Source: Erysipelotrichaceae bacterium NK3D112 (GTDB lineage Bacteria; Bacillota_I; Bacilli_A; Erysipelotrichales; Erysipelotrichaceae). From it: 64,000 bases of DNA. The stretch's first letter is position 1. Every line of letters starts with the position of its first letter. A model generated the notes under the pieces. That model saw nothing but the letters and a program-made list of their open reading frames with translations, was not told the DNA's origin and did no database searches. A program made the translations under genes and the position numbers. The DNA is taken from NCBI GenBank assembly GCA_000701725.1, contig JNJQ01000016.1:1-64000 (forward strand), written 5' to 3'. Below are positions 36,931 to 45,973 of the stretch, one piece after another.

Positions 36931-39003
36931 ATGAGAGATTATCTTGCAAACGAAGTTAGAAACGTCGTCGTACTCGGCCACTCAGGGGCAGGCAAGAGCA
37001 CCGTCATCGAAGCCTGCCTGTACAAGACAAAACAGATCGATAAATTCGGTAAGAACAATGACGGTACAACCGCACTGAACTTTGATCCGGAAGAAGGCAA
37101 GAGAGGACTCTCCGTCTACTGCCATCTGGCACCGGTTGAATGGAAAGACAGAAAGATCAACTTCATCGATACTCCGGGTTACATGGATTACGAAGGTGAA
37201 GAAGCCACAGGTATCGCTGTCGGTGACAACGCGCTGATCGTCGTCAACGGCAAGGAAGGCATCGAAGCCGGCACTGAAAGAGCATGGAAGCTCGCAGCTG
37301 CGAAGAAAAAGCTGCCCACCATCTTCTTCATCAACAAGATCGATGATGAGCATGCACACTATGACCAGGTTTACCAGGCACTCAGAGACAAGTTCGGCAA
37401 GAGCGTGTTCCTGTTTGAAATGCCGATCATCGAAGGCGGCAAGACCATCGGTTCCGTCAACATTCTGAGAAAGAAGGCCTGGTACTATGACAACCCGACC
37501 CAGCCGCAGGAAGTTCCGGCTGATATGGCTGACGCGGTCGAAGAGCACTATGCGGAAATCGCTGAAGCAATCGCGATGGGCGATGATGAACTCATGGAAA
37601 AATTCTTCGAAGGCGAAGAGTTTGATGAACATGAAATCGCCAAGGGACTCAGAATCGGCGTCAGAGCCGGTGACATCCGTCCTGTTTACTGCGGCAGCGC
37701 AATCAACCAGACCGGTATCGTCAGACTGATGGACCTCATCACTGAATACTTCCCGAGCTATGCCGAAAAAGGCACAATCAAAGCACTCGATGACAAGGAT
37801 GCGGAAGTTTCCCTGGAAACAAACGAGAACGAAACTCTCTCCGCTTTCGTCTTCAAGACAGTGGTCGACCCGTTCGTCGGAAAGATCTCCTATCTCAAGG
37901 TGATGTCCGGTGTCCTCAACAGCGACAGCCAGGTCTATAACGCAAACAAGGATACAAACGAAAAGATCGCTCAGATCTTCGTTATCAACGGCAAGTTCCA
38001 GATCGGTGTCGGCAAGCTGTTCACCGGTGACATCGGCGCTGTTGTCAAGCTCAGCTCCACTGAGACAAACGACACACTCTGCGCCAAGAACAAGCCTGTT
38101 CATTTCCCGAGAATTGAATATCCGGAGCCGATGCTCGGATACGCGATCAAACCGAAGACAAAGGCTGACGAAGACAAGCTGTCCGTCGGTATCCGCAACC
38201 TCATGCAGGAAGACGGAACCATCCGCCTGGACAACAACGCTGAAACACATCAGCAGGTTCTCTACGGACTTGGCGATCAGCACATCGATCTGATCATCTC
38301 CAAGCTCAAGTCAAAGTACAAGGTTGAAGTAGAAACCGAAACTCCGATCGTTCAGTACCGTGAAACAATCCGCGGCAAGGCTGAAGCTCAGGGTAAATAC
38401 AAGAAGCAGAACGGCGGCGCCGGCCAGTATGGTGACGTCTGGGTACGTTTCGAACCGTGTGACAGCGATGACATGGTCTTCGCCGAGGAAGTCTTCGGCG
38501 GTGCTGTTCCGAAGCAGTACTTCCCTCCGACAGAACAGGGTCTGCGTGACTGTATGAACAAGGGTCCTCTGGCCGGATACAAGGTTGTCGGTGTCAAGGC
38601 TACACTGTTCGACGGATCCTACCACCCCGTTGACTCCAAGGAAGTTGCCTTCAAGGAAGCCGCAAGACTTGCTTACAACAAGGCAATGCCTAACGCAAAG
38701 CCCGCTCTGCTTGAGCCGATAGGCAAGGTTACAGTCATCGCTCCGGAAGAATACACCGGAACACTGATGGGGGATATCACAAAGAGACGCGGTCTCATCA
38801 TGGATATGGCTGTCAACGATGAAGGCGACCAGGTTATCAACGCTGAGGTTCCTGTGGCTGAAATGCTCACATACGCAAACGAACTGCGTGCAATGACACA
38901 GGGCAGAGGCAGATATGTCATGGCATTTGACAGATACCAGACCGCTCCGAAGGAAGTTGCGGACAAGGTTATCGCCGAAGCCAAGGCAAGACAGGCTGAA
39001 TAA
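36931..39003 (+). CDS. elongation factor G-like GTPase (EF-G-2 type paralogue)
   Basis: 690 residues. P-loop GHSGAGKST (K22), NKID motif, and all EF-G domains through the C-terminal MTQGRGRYVMAF. Switch II reads DTPGYMD, with Tyr84 where canonical EF-G and EF-Tu have the GTPase-activating histidine; this is typical of the EF-G-like branch, not of housekeeping FusA. Members bind ribosomes but their job is unclear (translocation under stress, recycling, or protection). Shares a transcript with the ankyrin protein. AAGGGAGTG upstream. Confidence 0.9.
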   Translation: MRDYLANEVRNVVVLGHSGAGKSTVIEACLYKTKQIDKFGKNNDGTTALNFDPEEGKRGLSVYCHLAPVEWKDRKINFIDTPGYMDYEGEEATGIAVGDNALIVVNGKEGIEAGTERAWKLAAAKKKLPTIFFINKIDDEHAHYDQVYQALRDKFGKSVFLFEMPIIEGGKTIGSVNILRKKAWYYDNPTQPQEVPADMADAVEEHYAEIAEAIAMGDDELMEKFFEGEEFDEHEIAKGLRIGVRAGDIRPVYCGSAINQTGIVRLMDLITEYFPSYAEKGTIKALDDKDAEVSLETNENETLSAFVFKTVVDPFVGKISYLKVMSGVLNSDSQVYNANKDTNEKIAQIFVINGKFQIGVGKLFTGDIGAVVKLSSTETNDTLCAKNKPVHFPRIEYPEPMLGYAIKPKTKADEDKLSVGIRNLMQEDGTIRLDNNAETHQQVLYGLGDQHIDLIISKLKSKYKVEVETETPIVQYRETIRGKAEAQGKYKKQNGGAGQYGDVWVRFEPCDSDDMVFAEEVFGGAVPKQYFPPTEQGLRDCMNKGPLAGYKVVGVKATLFDGSYHPVDSKEVAFKEAARLAYNKAMPNAKPALLEPIGKVTVIAPEEYTGTLMGDITKRRGLIMDMAVNDEGDQVINAEVPVAEMLTYANELRAMTQGRGRYVMAFDRYQTAPKEVADKVIAEAKARQAE

Positions 39004-39028
39004 GCTGACAAACTGAAAGAGACACATG

Positions 39029-39060
39029 ACAGGGGCTGCCGCAGGGCAGCTCCTGTTGTT
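39029..39060 (+). terminator. intrinsic terminator
   Basis: 12-bp stem ACAGGGGCTGCC/GGCAGCTCCTGT with loop GCAG; the T tract is short. Confidence 0.7.
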
Positions 39061-39087
39061 GCATTTGGAAAAACTCTAGGCTAAAAT
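39059..39087 (+). promoter_or_regulatory. tRNA-Leu promoter
   Basis: TTGCAT (39059-39064), 17-base spacer, TAAAAT (39082-39087). Confidence 0.75.
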
Positions 39088-39103
39088 AAACGGTGCGTGA
39101 TAT

Positions 39104-39190
39104 GCCCGCGTGATGGAATTGGTAGACGTAGGAGACTCAAAATCTCCCGGTGGCGACACCGTGTCGGTTCGAGTCCGACCGCGGGCACCA
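39104..39190 (+). tRNA. tRNA-Leu (CAA)
   Basis: 87 bases with CCA and a long variable arm. Acceptor GCCCGCG/CGCGGGC. Anticodon stem GGAGA/TCTCC with loop CTCAAAA gives CAA. Confidence 0.94.
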
Positions 39191-39201
39191 TAAGCACAAG
39201 G

Positions 39202-39229
39202 AAAAGTCCTCTGTTCAGGGGACTTTTTC
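39202..39229 (+). terminator. intrinsic terminator
   Basis: AAAAGTCCTCTG pairs with CAGGGGACTTTT, then T run. Bases 39230-39340 hold nothing else recognisable. Confidence 0.8.
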
Positions 39230-39343
39230 TCTTATGGAAAACAGATGAACCGCAGAAAAAACGCAAAGATATGATTATGAAAGCAGAACACATGCAAGAA
39301 GTCATATGATTGCGATGATCAGGGGTTCACTATTAATCATTTT

Positions 39344-39352
39344 TGCTATAAT
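39344..39352 (+). promoter_or_regulatory. extended -10 promoter
   Basis: TGCTATAAT; leader of about 20 bases with GACGGAGG before ATG 39380. Confidence 0.65.
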
Positions 39353-39379
39353 GCGTGTGCAATGTGACGGAGGTTTTGT

Positions 39380-39964
39380 ATGAAATATCTGATCGACAGG
39401 AAATGCGGCAACCGTGTATACCGTGTAACTCCCGAAAAGACGCAGTATCTTGATCCGTTCCGGAATGAATGGATTGATTCTGAACTGAGCGCGGACGCAG
39501 CTGAACTCGATGTCCGTCAGGCACAAATGTATGAAAAAGCGCTGCGGATTGCCCATCATGCCCATCAGGGGCAGAAGGACAAAGGCGGCGCCGATTATAT
39601 CAATCATCCCGTCACTGTTTCATCTTTTGCGCAAGGAAACATGGTGTCCGTGATTGCCGCGCTGCTTCATGATGTGGTGGAGGATACCGGAATCACCCTT
39701 GAAGATCTGAAAAACAGCGGCTTTGATGAACAGGTGACTGCCTGTGTGGATGCCGTGACAAGACGCAAAGGCGAGGCGCGCCGGGATTATCTTGCAAGGC
39801 TTTCGCGCAATCCGGATGCGATTTATGTCAAGCTGGCAGATCTGAAGCATAACAGCGATCTTTCCAGAATTCCGGATGCCACACAGAAAGATCTCGACCG
39901 TGTCGCACAGTACAGTCTGGAAACGGAGTATCTGGAACTGATACTCAAAGAGGTGAAGTCATGA
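39380..39964 (+). CDS. HD-domain hydrolase, RelA/SpoT hydrolase-like (Mesh1/SAH type)
   Basis: 194 residues. The HD set HHAHQGQKDKGGADYINHP and ALLHDVVEDTGI matches the (p)ppGpp-hydrolase domain of RelA/SpoT. There is no synthetase, TGS or ACT domain, so it resembles small alarmone hydrolases that remove the 3' pyrophosphate. Another nucleotide substrate is possible. Ends 4 bases into the methyltransferase gene. Confidence 0.8.
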   Translation: MKYLIDRKCGNRVYRVTPEKTQYLDPFRNEWIDSELSADAAELDVRQAQMYEKALRIAHHAHQGQKDKGGADYINHPVTVSSFAQGNMVSVIAALLHDVVEDTGITLEDLKNSGFDEQVTACVDAVTRRKGEARRDYLARLSRNPDAIYVKLADLKHNSDLSRIPDATQKDLDRVAQYSLETEYLELILKEVKS

Positions 39965-41160
39965 GCAGTATTGCAAAGGTTGTGATCAGCGATCAGGGAA
40001 GGGAATTCCTTGAAAAAGGGCAGATGTGGATGTACCGCAACAATCTGCTCGCATCTGATGAAAATATTGAAGACGGCAGTATTGTCCGCATTCTCAGTGA
40101 AGCCGGCGAATTTGTCGCTTCTGGATTCTATTCCGCATGCTCGCATATCATTGTGCGCATACTGAGCAGAAATGAACAGCAGGTCATTGACCGTTCATTC
40201 TTTGAAAACAGATTGAAGGCTGCCTGGGAATTCCGCAAAACCACCAATCCGGACAATCTCTCCAACTGCCGGCTGGTTTTTTCGGAAGCGGATTTTCTGC
40301 CCGGACTGATCGTCGATCTTTACAATGACATCCTGGTCACCCAGATCAGCTGCGCCGGCTTTGAAATGCGCAGACAGATGATCTATGGCCTTCTGCGGGA
40401 AATGCTCGCAAAGGAAGGAATTGAGATTCACGGGATTTATGAGCGCAATGACATTGCCGCAAGACAGAAGGAAGGCCTTGAACAATACAAAGGCTTCTAT
40501 GAACCGACAGATCTCAAACCGCAGACGGTGATCAGTGAAAACGGCCTGAAGCTGAACGTGGATATTGAAAACGGCCAGAAGACAGGCTATTTCCTGGATC
40601 AGAAATCCAACCGTGTGCTCATACGCAATATGGCAAAAGGCAAGAAAGTTCTCGACTGCTTCACGCATACCGGCGGTTTTGCCCTGAACGCGGCATTCGG
40701 AAATGCGGCCCATGTATCGGCGGTGGATGTTTCAGAGACAGCTCTGAAACAGGCTTATGAGAATGCCTGTCTGAACCATCTGGAGGACAGAATGGAATTC
40801 GTGCAGGCGGATGTCTTTGAATATCTCGATGAGCTGACGCCCGGACAGTTTGATCTGATCATCCTGGATCCGCCCGCCTTTACCAAATCACGCCGCACTG
40901 TCATGAAGGCATACAATGGGTATAAACGCATCAACAAACGGGCAATGGAACTGCTTGCGGATGGCGGATATCTTGCGACCTGTTCCTGTTCCCGCTATAT
41001 GGAAACATCGCTGTTTGAGCAGATGCTCAAAGAGGCGGCATCAGAGGCGGGTGTGCTGCTGAAACAGATCAGTGTCACCCAGCAGAACAGCGATCATCCG
41101 ATTCTGTGGAAGAATGAGGAGACATCCTATCTCAAATTCTATATTTTCCAGATTATCTGA
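39961..41160 (+). CDS. RlmI-like class I rRNA (cytosine-C5) methyltransferase
   Basis: 399 residues. N-terminal PUA domain (about 1-75), then an EEHEE-type linker and a SAM-binding Rossmann domain with VLDCFTHTGGFALNAA (motif I) and ILDPPAFTKSRR (motif IV). These are features of RlmI/YccW-type enzymes acting on 23S rRNA. ATGA overlap with the HD hydrolase gene couples the two. Confidence 0.88.
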   Translation: MSSIAKVVISDQGREFLEKGQMWMYRNNLLASDENIEDGSIVRILSEAGEFVASGFYSACSHIIVRILSRNEQQVIDRSFFENRLKAAWEFRKTTNPDNLSNCRLVFSEADFLPGLIVDLYNDILVTQISCAGFEMRRQMIYGLLREMLAKEGIEIHGIYERNDIAARQKEGLEQYKGFYEPTDLKPQTVISENGLKLNVDIENGQKTGYFLDQKSNRVLIRNMAKGKKVLDCFTHTGGFALNAAFGNAAHVSAVDVSETALKQAYENACLNHLEDRMEFVQADVFEYLDELTPGQFDLIILDPPAFTKSRRTVMKAYNGYKRINKRAMELLADGGYLATCSCSRYMETSLFEQMLKEAASEAGVLLKQISVTQQNSDHPILWKNEETSYLKFYIFQII

Positions 41161-41207
41161 ACACTTGAGCAAATCGCTCAATGAAACCGTGCGTTTTTCT
41201 GCATGTA

Positions 41208-41216
41208 TGCTATAAT
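41208..41216 (+). promoter_or_regulatory. extended -10 promoter
   Basis: TGCTATAAT; leader of about 33 bases to ATG 41256. Confidence 0.65.
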
Positions 41217-41255
41217 GTGACGAACCGCGGCAGACGGAGAAAGAAGGTTATGACG

Positions 41256-42443
41256 ATGTACAAGGTTAAAACACTGAACAACATTTCCGAATCATGCAAA
41301 GATGTGCTGAAAGCGGAAGATTATATCGTGGGCGATGATGTATCGAGACCTGACGCGATTTTTGTCAGAGCATCGGACATGCATGGCTATCCTTTCAATA
41401 AAGAGCTGAAATGCATCGGCAGAGCAGGAATCGGCGTCAATACAATCCCGCTGGAGGAATGCAGCGAGAAGGGAATTGTCGTCTTCAACACACCGGGCGG
41501 AAATGCCAACGGTGTCAAGGAGCTGTTCCTGTTTGCGATGTCCATGGCAGGCCGTGATATTTTCAATGCCCTGAAATGGGTTTACACCTACGACGATTCC
41601 GAAGGACCCATTGAAAAGCGCATGGAAAAGATCAAGAAGCAGTTCGCAGGTCCGGAATATGCCGGCAAGACACTCGGTGTCATCGGTACCGGAAATGTCG
41701 GTTCGGCGGTTGCCAATATCGCACTTTCACTCGGCATGAAGGTTTACGGTTATGACCCGTACCTTTCCGTTGATGCCGCATGGCGCATCAGCCGCCATGT
41801 CTTCCGTGTTGATTCACTGGATGATCTGCTCAAATACAGTGATTTCATCACACTTCATGTGCCGCTCAAGGCGGACACACGTCATCTGATCGACAAAGCG
41901 GCGATCGCAAAGATGAAAAACGGCGTGCGCATCATCAACTATGCGCGTGACGCGGTTGTCGATGAGGATGCCATCATTGAAGGCATCAAATCCGGCAAGA
42001 TCGCAAAATTCGTTTCCGACTTCCCGACCAGAAAACTGATTGAGACGGAAAATGTCATCCTGACCCCGCACCTTGGCGGAACCACATATGAATCCGAAGC
42101 CAACTGCGCAAGAATGGCAGCCGTGGAAATCGATGATTATCTGCGCTATGGAAATATCAAGAATTCCGTCAATATGCCGACGGTTGTGCTTGAGCGCAGC
42201 GGCAAGGCGAGAATCTGTCTGATCCATAAGAACCTCCCCGGCGTGCTGGCCGCAATCACCGCGGTTCTTTCCGAGGACGGCATCAACATTGAAAACATGA
42301 CCAACAAGTCACTCGGCGATTATGCTTACTCACTGTTTGATGTCAACTCCGAGGTTGACGAACATAACATCCGCGAACTCAATGAGGTGCGCGGCATGGT
42401 CAGAGTCAGAATCATCAAGTGGGATGAAAAGGGAGCGAAATGA
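41256..42443 (+). CDS. serA: D-2-hydroxyacid dehydrogenase, phosphoglycerate dehydrogenase-like with ACT domain
   Basis: 395 residues from ATG 41256 (AAGAAGG 8 bases before; ATG 41250 is possible). NAD-binding GVIGTGNVG; active-site region with NYARDAVVDEDA and LTPHLGG; C-terminal ACT domain (about 320-395: RICLIHKNLPGVLAAITAVL). Probably oxidises 3-phosphoglycerate for serine synthesis. Followed with a 4-base overlap by a LarA-like gene rather than serC, so another 2-hydroxyacid is also possible. Symbol by resemblance. Confidence 0.8.
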   Translation: MYKVKTLNNISESCKDVLKAEDYIVGDDVSRPDAIFVRASDMHGYPFNKELKCIGRAGIGVNTIPLEECSEKGIVVFNTPGGNANGVKELFLFAMSMAGRDIFNALKWVYTYDDSEGPIEKRMEKIKKQFAGPEYAGKTLGVIGTGNVGSAVANIALSLGMKVYGYDPYLSVDAAWRISRHVFRVDSLDDLLKYSDFITLHVPLKADTRHLIDKAAIAKMKNGVRIINYARDAVVDEDAIIEGIKSGKIAKFVSDFPTRKLIETENVILTPHLGGTTYESEANCARMAAVEIDDYLRYGNIKNSVNMPTVVLERSGKARICLIHKNLPGVLAAITAVLSEDGINIENMTNKSLGDYAYSLFDVNSEVDEHNIRELNEVRGMVRVRIIKWDEKGAK

Positions 42444-43693
42444 TGAAGCTCTCATTCAGACTGGGTCAGCGCACCGAGTCCATTGACATTGAAGACAGCC
42501 GTCTTCTCCATGAACTGCTGCCCTCAAACCTGCCGGAAGGCTGCGATGAGCAGGCGCTCGTCAAAGAAGCGCTGGAAAATCCGGTGGCGTCCGCGAGACT
42601 TAGCGAAATCGTGAAACCGGGCGAAACCGTCGCAATTGTCACAAGCGATATCACAAGACCCTGCCCGAGCTGGAAAATCCTTCCCGCTCTGATCGCTGAG
42701 CTCAACGCTGGCGGTGTGCGCGATGAGGATATCACCGTTTACTTCGCCCTTGGCTCTCACCGTCCGAGCACGGAAGAGGAAATGAAACACCTGGCAGGCG
42801 AAGAGATTTATGCCCGCGTCAGATGTCTTGATTCCGATCCTGATGATACCGTTCATCTTGGCACGACAAAGCGCGGCACACCCGCGGATTATGACCGCAG
42901 AGTCATGGCAGCCGACAGACGCATCTGCATCGGCAATGTGGAATACCATTATTTCGCAGGCTACTCTGGCGGCGCAAAGGCAATGATGCCCGGTGTCTCC
43001 ACCCGTGATGCGATCCAGTTCAACCACCGTCATATGGTCAGGCCGGAATCATGCGCGGGAAAGCTGGAAGGCAATCCTGTCCGTGAGGATATCGAGGAGG
43101 CAGGCGCAATGGCCCGCATCGATTTCATCCTCAACGTTGTGCTTAATACAAAAAAAGAAATCGTCTGTGCTTATGCGGGCGATGTCACAGCAGCCCACCG
43201 CAAGGCATGCGCATTCCTGGATCAGTATTTCAAATGCCCGATCGAAGAGAAGGCGGATATCGTGATCGTTTCCCAGGGCGGTGCCCCCAAGGATCTCAAT
43301 CTTTACCAGACCCAGAAAGCGCTCGACAACGCCAAGCACGCGGTGAAAGAGGGCGGTGCGATTATTCTGCTCGGCTCTTGTGCGGAAGGGTTTGGCGAAA
43401 GCCATTTTACGGACTGGATGACAAAATACCGCAATCCGCATGACATGGTCGAAGAAATTCAGCGCAATTTTATTCTCGGCGCCCACAAGGCTGCCGCGAT
43501 TGCCATGGTCAGAGAGAAGGCTGAGATTTACCTGGTCTCTGATATGGATGAGGAAACAGTCAGACAGACAATTCTCACACCTGCAAAGGATCTGGAAACC
43601 GCCTATGCGCTGGCTTGTGAAGGAAGGGAAAATCCCACCGTGATCGCAATGCCGTACGGCGGCAGCACGCTTCCTGAATATATCGGAAAATGA
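42440..43693 (+). CDS. LarA-like nickel-pincer 2-hydroxyacid racemase/epimerase
   Basis: 417 residues. The four LarA cofactor/catalytic residues fit by position: H107 (GSHRP), H170 and K180 (EYHYFAGYSGGAK) and H196 (NHRHM). LarA numbers are 108/174/184/200, with the same spacing from the second residue on. LarA enzymes use a covalently bound nickel pincer nucleotide on that lysine to epimerise 2-hydroxyacids. Coupled to the dehydrogenase upstream. LarB, LarC and LarE, which build the cofactor, are not in the window. Confidence 0.85.
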   Translation: MMKLSFRLGQRTESIDIEDSRLLHELLPSNLPEGCDEQALVKEALENPVASARLSEIVKPGETVAIVTSDITRPCPSWKILPALIAELNAGGVRDEDITVYFALGSHRPSTEEEMKHLAGEEIYARVRCLDSDPDDTVHLGTTKRGTPADYDRRVMAADRRICIGNVEYHYFAGYSGGAKAMMPGVSTRDAIQFNHRHMVRPESCAGKLEGNPVREDIEEAGAMARIDFILNVVLNTKKEIVCAYAGDVTAAHRKACAFLDQYFKCPIEEKADIVIVSQGGAPKDLNLYQTQKALDNAKHAVKEGGAIILLGSCAEGFGESHFTDWMTKYRNPHDMVEEIQRNFILGAHKAAAIAMVREKAEIYLVSDMDEETVRQTILTPAKDLETAYALACEGRENPTVIAMPYGGSTLPEYIGK

Positions 43694-43704
43694 ATCAGTG
43701 AATG

Positions 43705-43730
43705 ACCGGAGAAATCCGGTTTTCATATTT
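43705..43730 (+). terminator. intrinsic terminator
   Basis: ACCGGA-GAAA-TCCGGT followed by TTTCATATTTTT. Confidence 0.65.
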
Positions 43731-43769
43731 TTGTAGTAGAATGTAAACAATAACGGGAGGAAAGCCAAT

Positions 43770-45086
43770 ATGCCGGCAGTCAGTATTATCATTCCTGTCT
43801 ATAACGCCGAAAAATCCATCGGCAGATGTATTGACAGCATTCTCACACAGGAGTTCGAGGACTTTGAACTGATTCTGATCAATGACGGATCCAAGGACTC
43901 CAGCGGTGAAATCCTGGATGAATATGCGGCGAAGGATGCCAGAGTCCGGGTCATTCACAAACCCAATTCCGGTGTGTCCGCCACCCGCAATCTCGGCCTC
44001 AAAGAAGCAAAGGGAAAATACATCCAGTTCCTTGATGCGGATGACTGGATGACAACGGATTCAACCAAGATTCTTTACCGGGCAATGGAAGAGGATGCCT
44101 GCGACATGGTGGTTGCCGGTTTTTACAGAGTTGTCGGCGAACTGGTCGCCCGCAAAAGCTCGATCGAGACAGACCGTATCCTGACCCTTCAGGAATACAG
44201 CGAGCTGATGATGGACAACCCGGCGGATTATTATTACGGCGTATTATGGAATAAGCTTTACCGGACCGATCTGATCCGTCAGTACAATATCCACATGGAT
44301 GAAAGCCTGAGCTTCTGCGAGGACTTTGTTTTCAATCTGGATTATCTGGTTCATACCGAAAAGATCCGCGCTCTCAATGTGCCGGTCTACTACTATGTCA
44401 AAACCGAAGGCGGACTTGTTTCAAAGAATATGAATCCGGTGCGCCTGGTGCAGATGAAGCTCAGCGTATTCTCTTATTACAGCAAATTCTTCAAAGACGT
44501 TCTGGATGAAAAGCAGTATCAGGCTGACCGCGCCTCCATCGCCGGCTTCCTGGTCGCGGCGGCAGGGGATGACATGGTCGTTCCGATGATGCCGGGCACC
44601 AGAAAACTCGGTGAGGAAACGGTCAGTGTTTCCCTTGAGACAAGAACGGACTCACCGCTGTTAAACACTTATTATGAGCGCAAGCTGTTTGAACGCTATC
44701 TCAATACGATTGCCATGAAATACGATATCTCTTTGCGAGACGCGGTGGTCTGCGCCGTCATTCATGTGAGCGGACGTATCCGTTTTGCAGGAGACATCGC
44801 GGACTTCATGGGAATCAGCCAGCTGAGCGCCATGGGCATTTTTGAAAAACTCCAGCTGAAAAAACTGATCTCTCCGAAATATGCCGAAGGCAGCGATCTG
44901 CCGGTGATGGAAGTGATCAATCCGCATCTGATCAAGGATATCGATCAGGCCTCCGCCGATTACCGTGCACTGATTACCAAGGGCATGAGCGAAGAGGATG
45001 TCGTCCAGCTGAAACGGCTTGCCGGAATCTACGGCAAAAATATCCGGGAAGCACTGAGAGTCAACAGTGAGCCAAAGACAGAATGA
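43770..45086 (+). CDS. family 2 glycosyltransferase fused to a winged-helix-like domain
   Basis: 438 residues. Residues 1-about 270 are a GT2 enzyme: SIIIPVYNAEKSI, LINDGSKDSS and the metal/nucleotide-sugar motif FLDADDW. The last about 130 residues are not glycosyltransferase. RIRFAGDIADFMGISQLSAMGIFEKLQLKKLIS (about 335-370) has the helix-turn-helix plus wing pattern of MarR-type DNA-binding domains, followed by acidic helices. No membrane helix. -10 TAGAAT at 43737-43742; GGGAGG before the ATG. The glycosyltransferase call is firm; the DNA-binding call is by pattern only. Confidence 0.82.
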   Translation: MPAVSIIIPVYNAEKSIGRCIDSILTQEFEDFELILINDGSKDSSGEILDEYAAKDARVRVIHKPNSGVSATRNLGLKEAKGKYIQFLDADDWMTTDSTKILYRAMEEDACDMVVAGFYRVVGELVARKSSIETDRILTLQEYSELMMDNPADYYYGVLWNKLYRTDLIRQYNIHMDESLSFCEDFVFNLDYLVHTEKIRALNVPVYYYVKTEGGLVSKNMNPVRLVQMKLSVFSYYSKFFKDVLDEKQYQADRASIAGFLVAAAGDDMVVPMMPGTRKLGEETVSVSLETRTDSPLLNTYYERKLFERYLNTIAMKYDISLRDAVVCAVIHVSGRIRFAGDIADFMGISQLSAMGIFEKLQLKKLISPKYAEGSDLPVMEVINPHLIKDIDQASADYRALITKGMSEEDVVQLKRLAGIYGKNIREALRVNSEPKTE

Positions 45087-45114
45087 AAAGAAGGTCCGCC
45101 ATGGACCTTCTTTT
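45086..45114. terminator. strong bidirectional terminator
   Basis: Perfect 12-bp stem AAAAGAAGGTCC/GGACCTTCTTTT with loop GCCAT, between convergent genes. Confidence 0.9.
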
Positions 45115-45125
45115 AACAGACAGAC

Positions 45126-45869
45126 TTATGCGTCCTGCATACCGTTCAGCGCTTTGACGGCTTTGAACAGATAAATGTTATAGATGACGGTACTTGCCAT
45201 TCCGAGCACCGATCCGATCACCTGCATCCAGATGGCGAAGATGCCCGCATTGGAAAACAGCGCGGGAATCATCTGCATCAGTGCACTGAGCAGCAGAAGC
45301 GATACGATCATTGCGATGGTGCGCACGGTGCCCGATGATATTCCTGTTTCGCCGTTTTCGGCAAGGAAGCGGTTTGCGCTTTTGACGATAAAGAAAACTG
45401 AGATCGATTCACATACAGCAGATCCCGCGATGCTGAGTTTGCTGAAAAGCAGGGATCTGGGAAATGTTGTAAACGTGAATACGGCAGCGGCGATGTTGCA
45501 GAGCAGGGCAACGAAGAGAATGAATCTGGCATTGTTGAAATTGTCATCCGCACTGCCGGCGATTCTGCATCCTCGCAAAAGCCTGAAGATGGAAAGCACC
45601 GCAAACAGCAGCCCCAGCGGCAGCGCGACAAGGATAAATATCGCGAGCTTTGAACCAAGGGATGAGCCTGGCGTTAATATACCCGCGGGAAGAAGGGTGA
45701 TCAAGGCTGTCAGCATAATCAGAAAAGAGGAAACCGCTTTGAGCACCAGAGCGCCGCGTATGATTTTCATGCCTTTGAAGACATCGGGGTTTTTCATGAA
45801 ATTCTCCTTATCAATGACATCAGGTACGTCCTGGATTATTTTATCATTATTTGCCTCTGACGCCATCAT
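45126..45869 (-). CDS. polytopic membrane protein, unknown function
   Basis: 247 residues from ATG 45869 (GGAGG 5 bases upstream; a second ATG follows at once). An acidic N-terminus of about 35 residues precedes about six hydrophobic helices. No family recognised. Divergent from the SSB gene with about 100 bases between. Confidence 0.7.
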   Translation of the reverse strand: MMASEANNDKIIQDVPDVIDKENFMKNPDVFKGMKIIRGALVLKAVSSFLIMLTALITLLPAGILTPGSSLGSKLAIFILVALPLGLLFAVLSIFRLLRGCRIAGSADDNFNNARFILFVALLCNIAAAVFTFTTFPRSLLFSKLSIAGSAVCESISVFFIVKSANRFLAENGETGISSGTVRTIAMIVSLLLLSALMQMIPALFSNAGIFAIWMQVIGSVLGMASTVIYNIYLFKAVKALNGMQDA

Positions 45870-45973
45870 ACAGACCTCCTCCTGAACCATTCCGTCAGAT
45901 ATTTGTGCGCAGGTAATGAATCCTTAAGGGTAATAAGAATGGTGTACGGCCGAAAAGAGCCGCGGAGGTATTT

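Noticed and set aside
36982-38283. 433-codon open frame on the minus strand
   Set aside because: Antisense shadow of the EF-G-like gene; Leu/Val/Asp-rich nonsense with no start signal.
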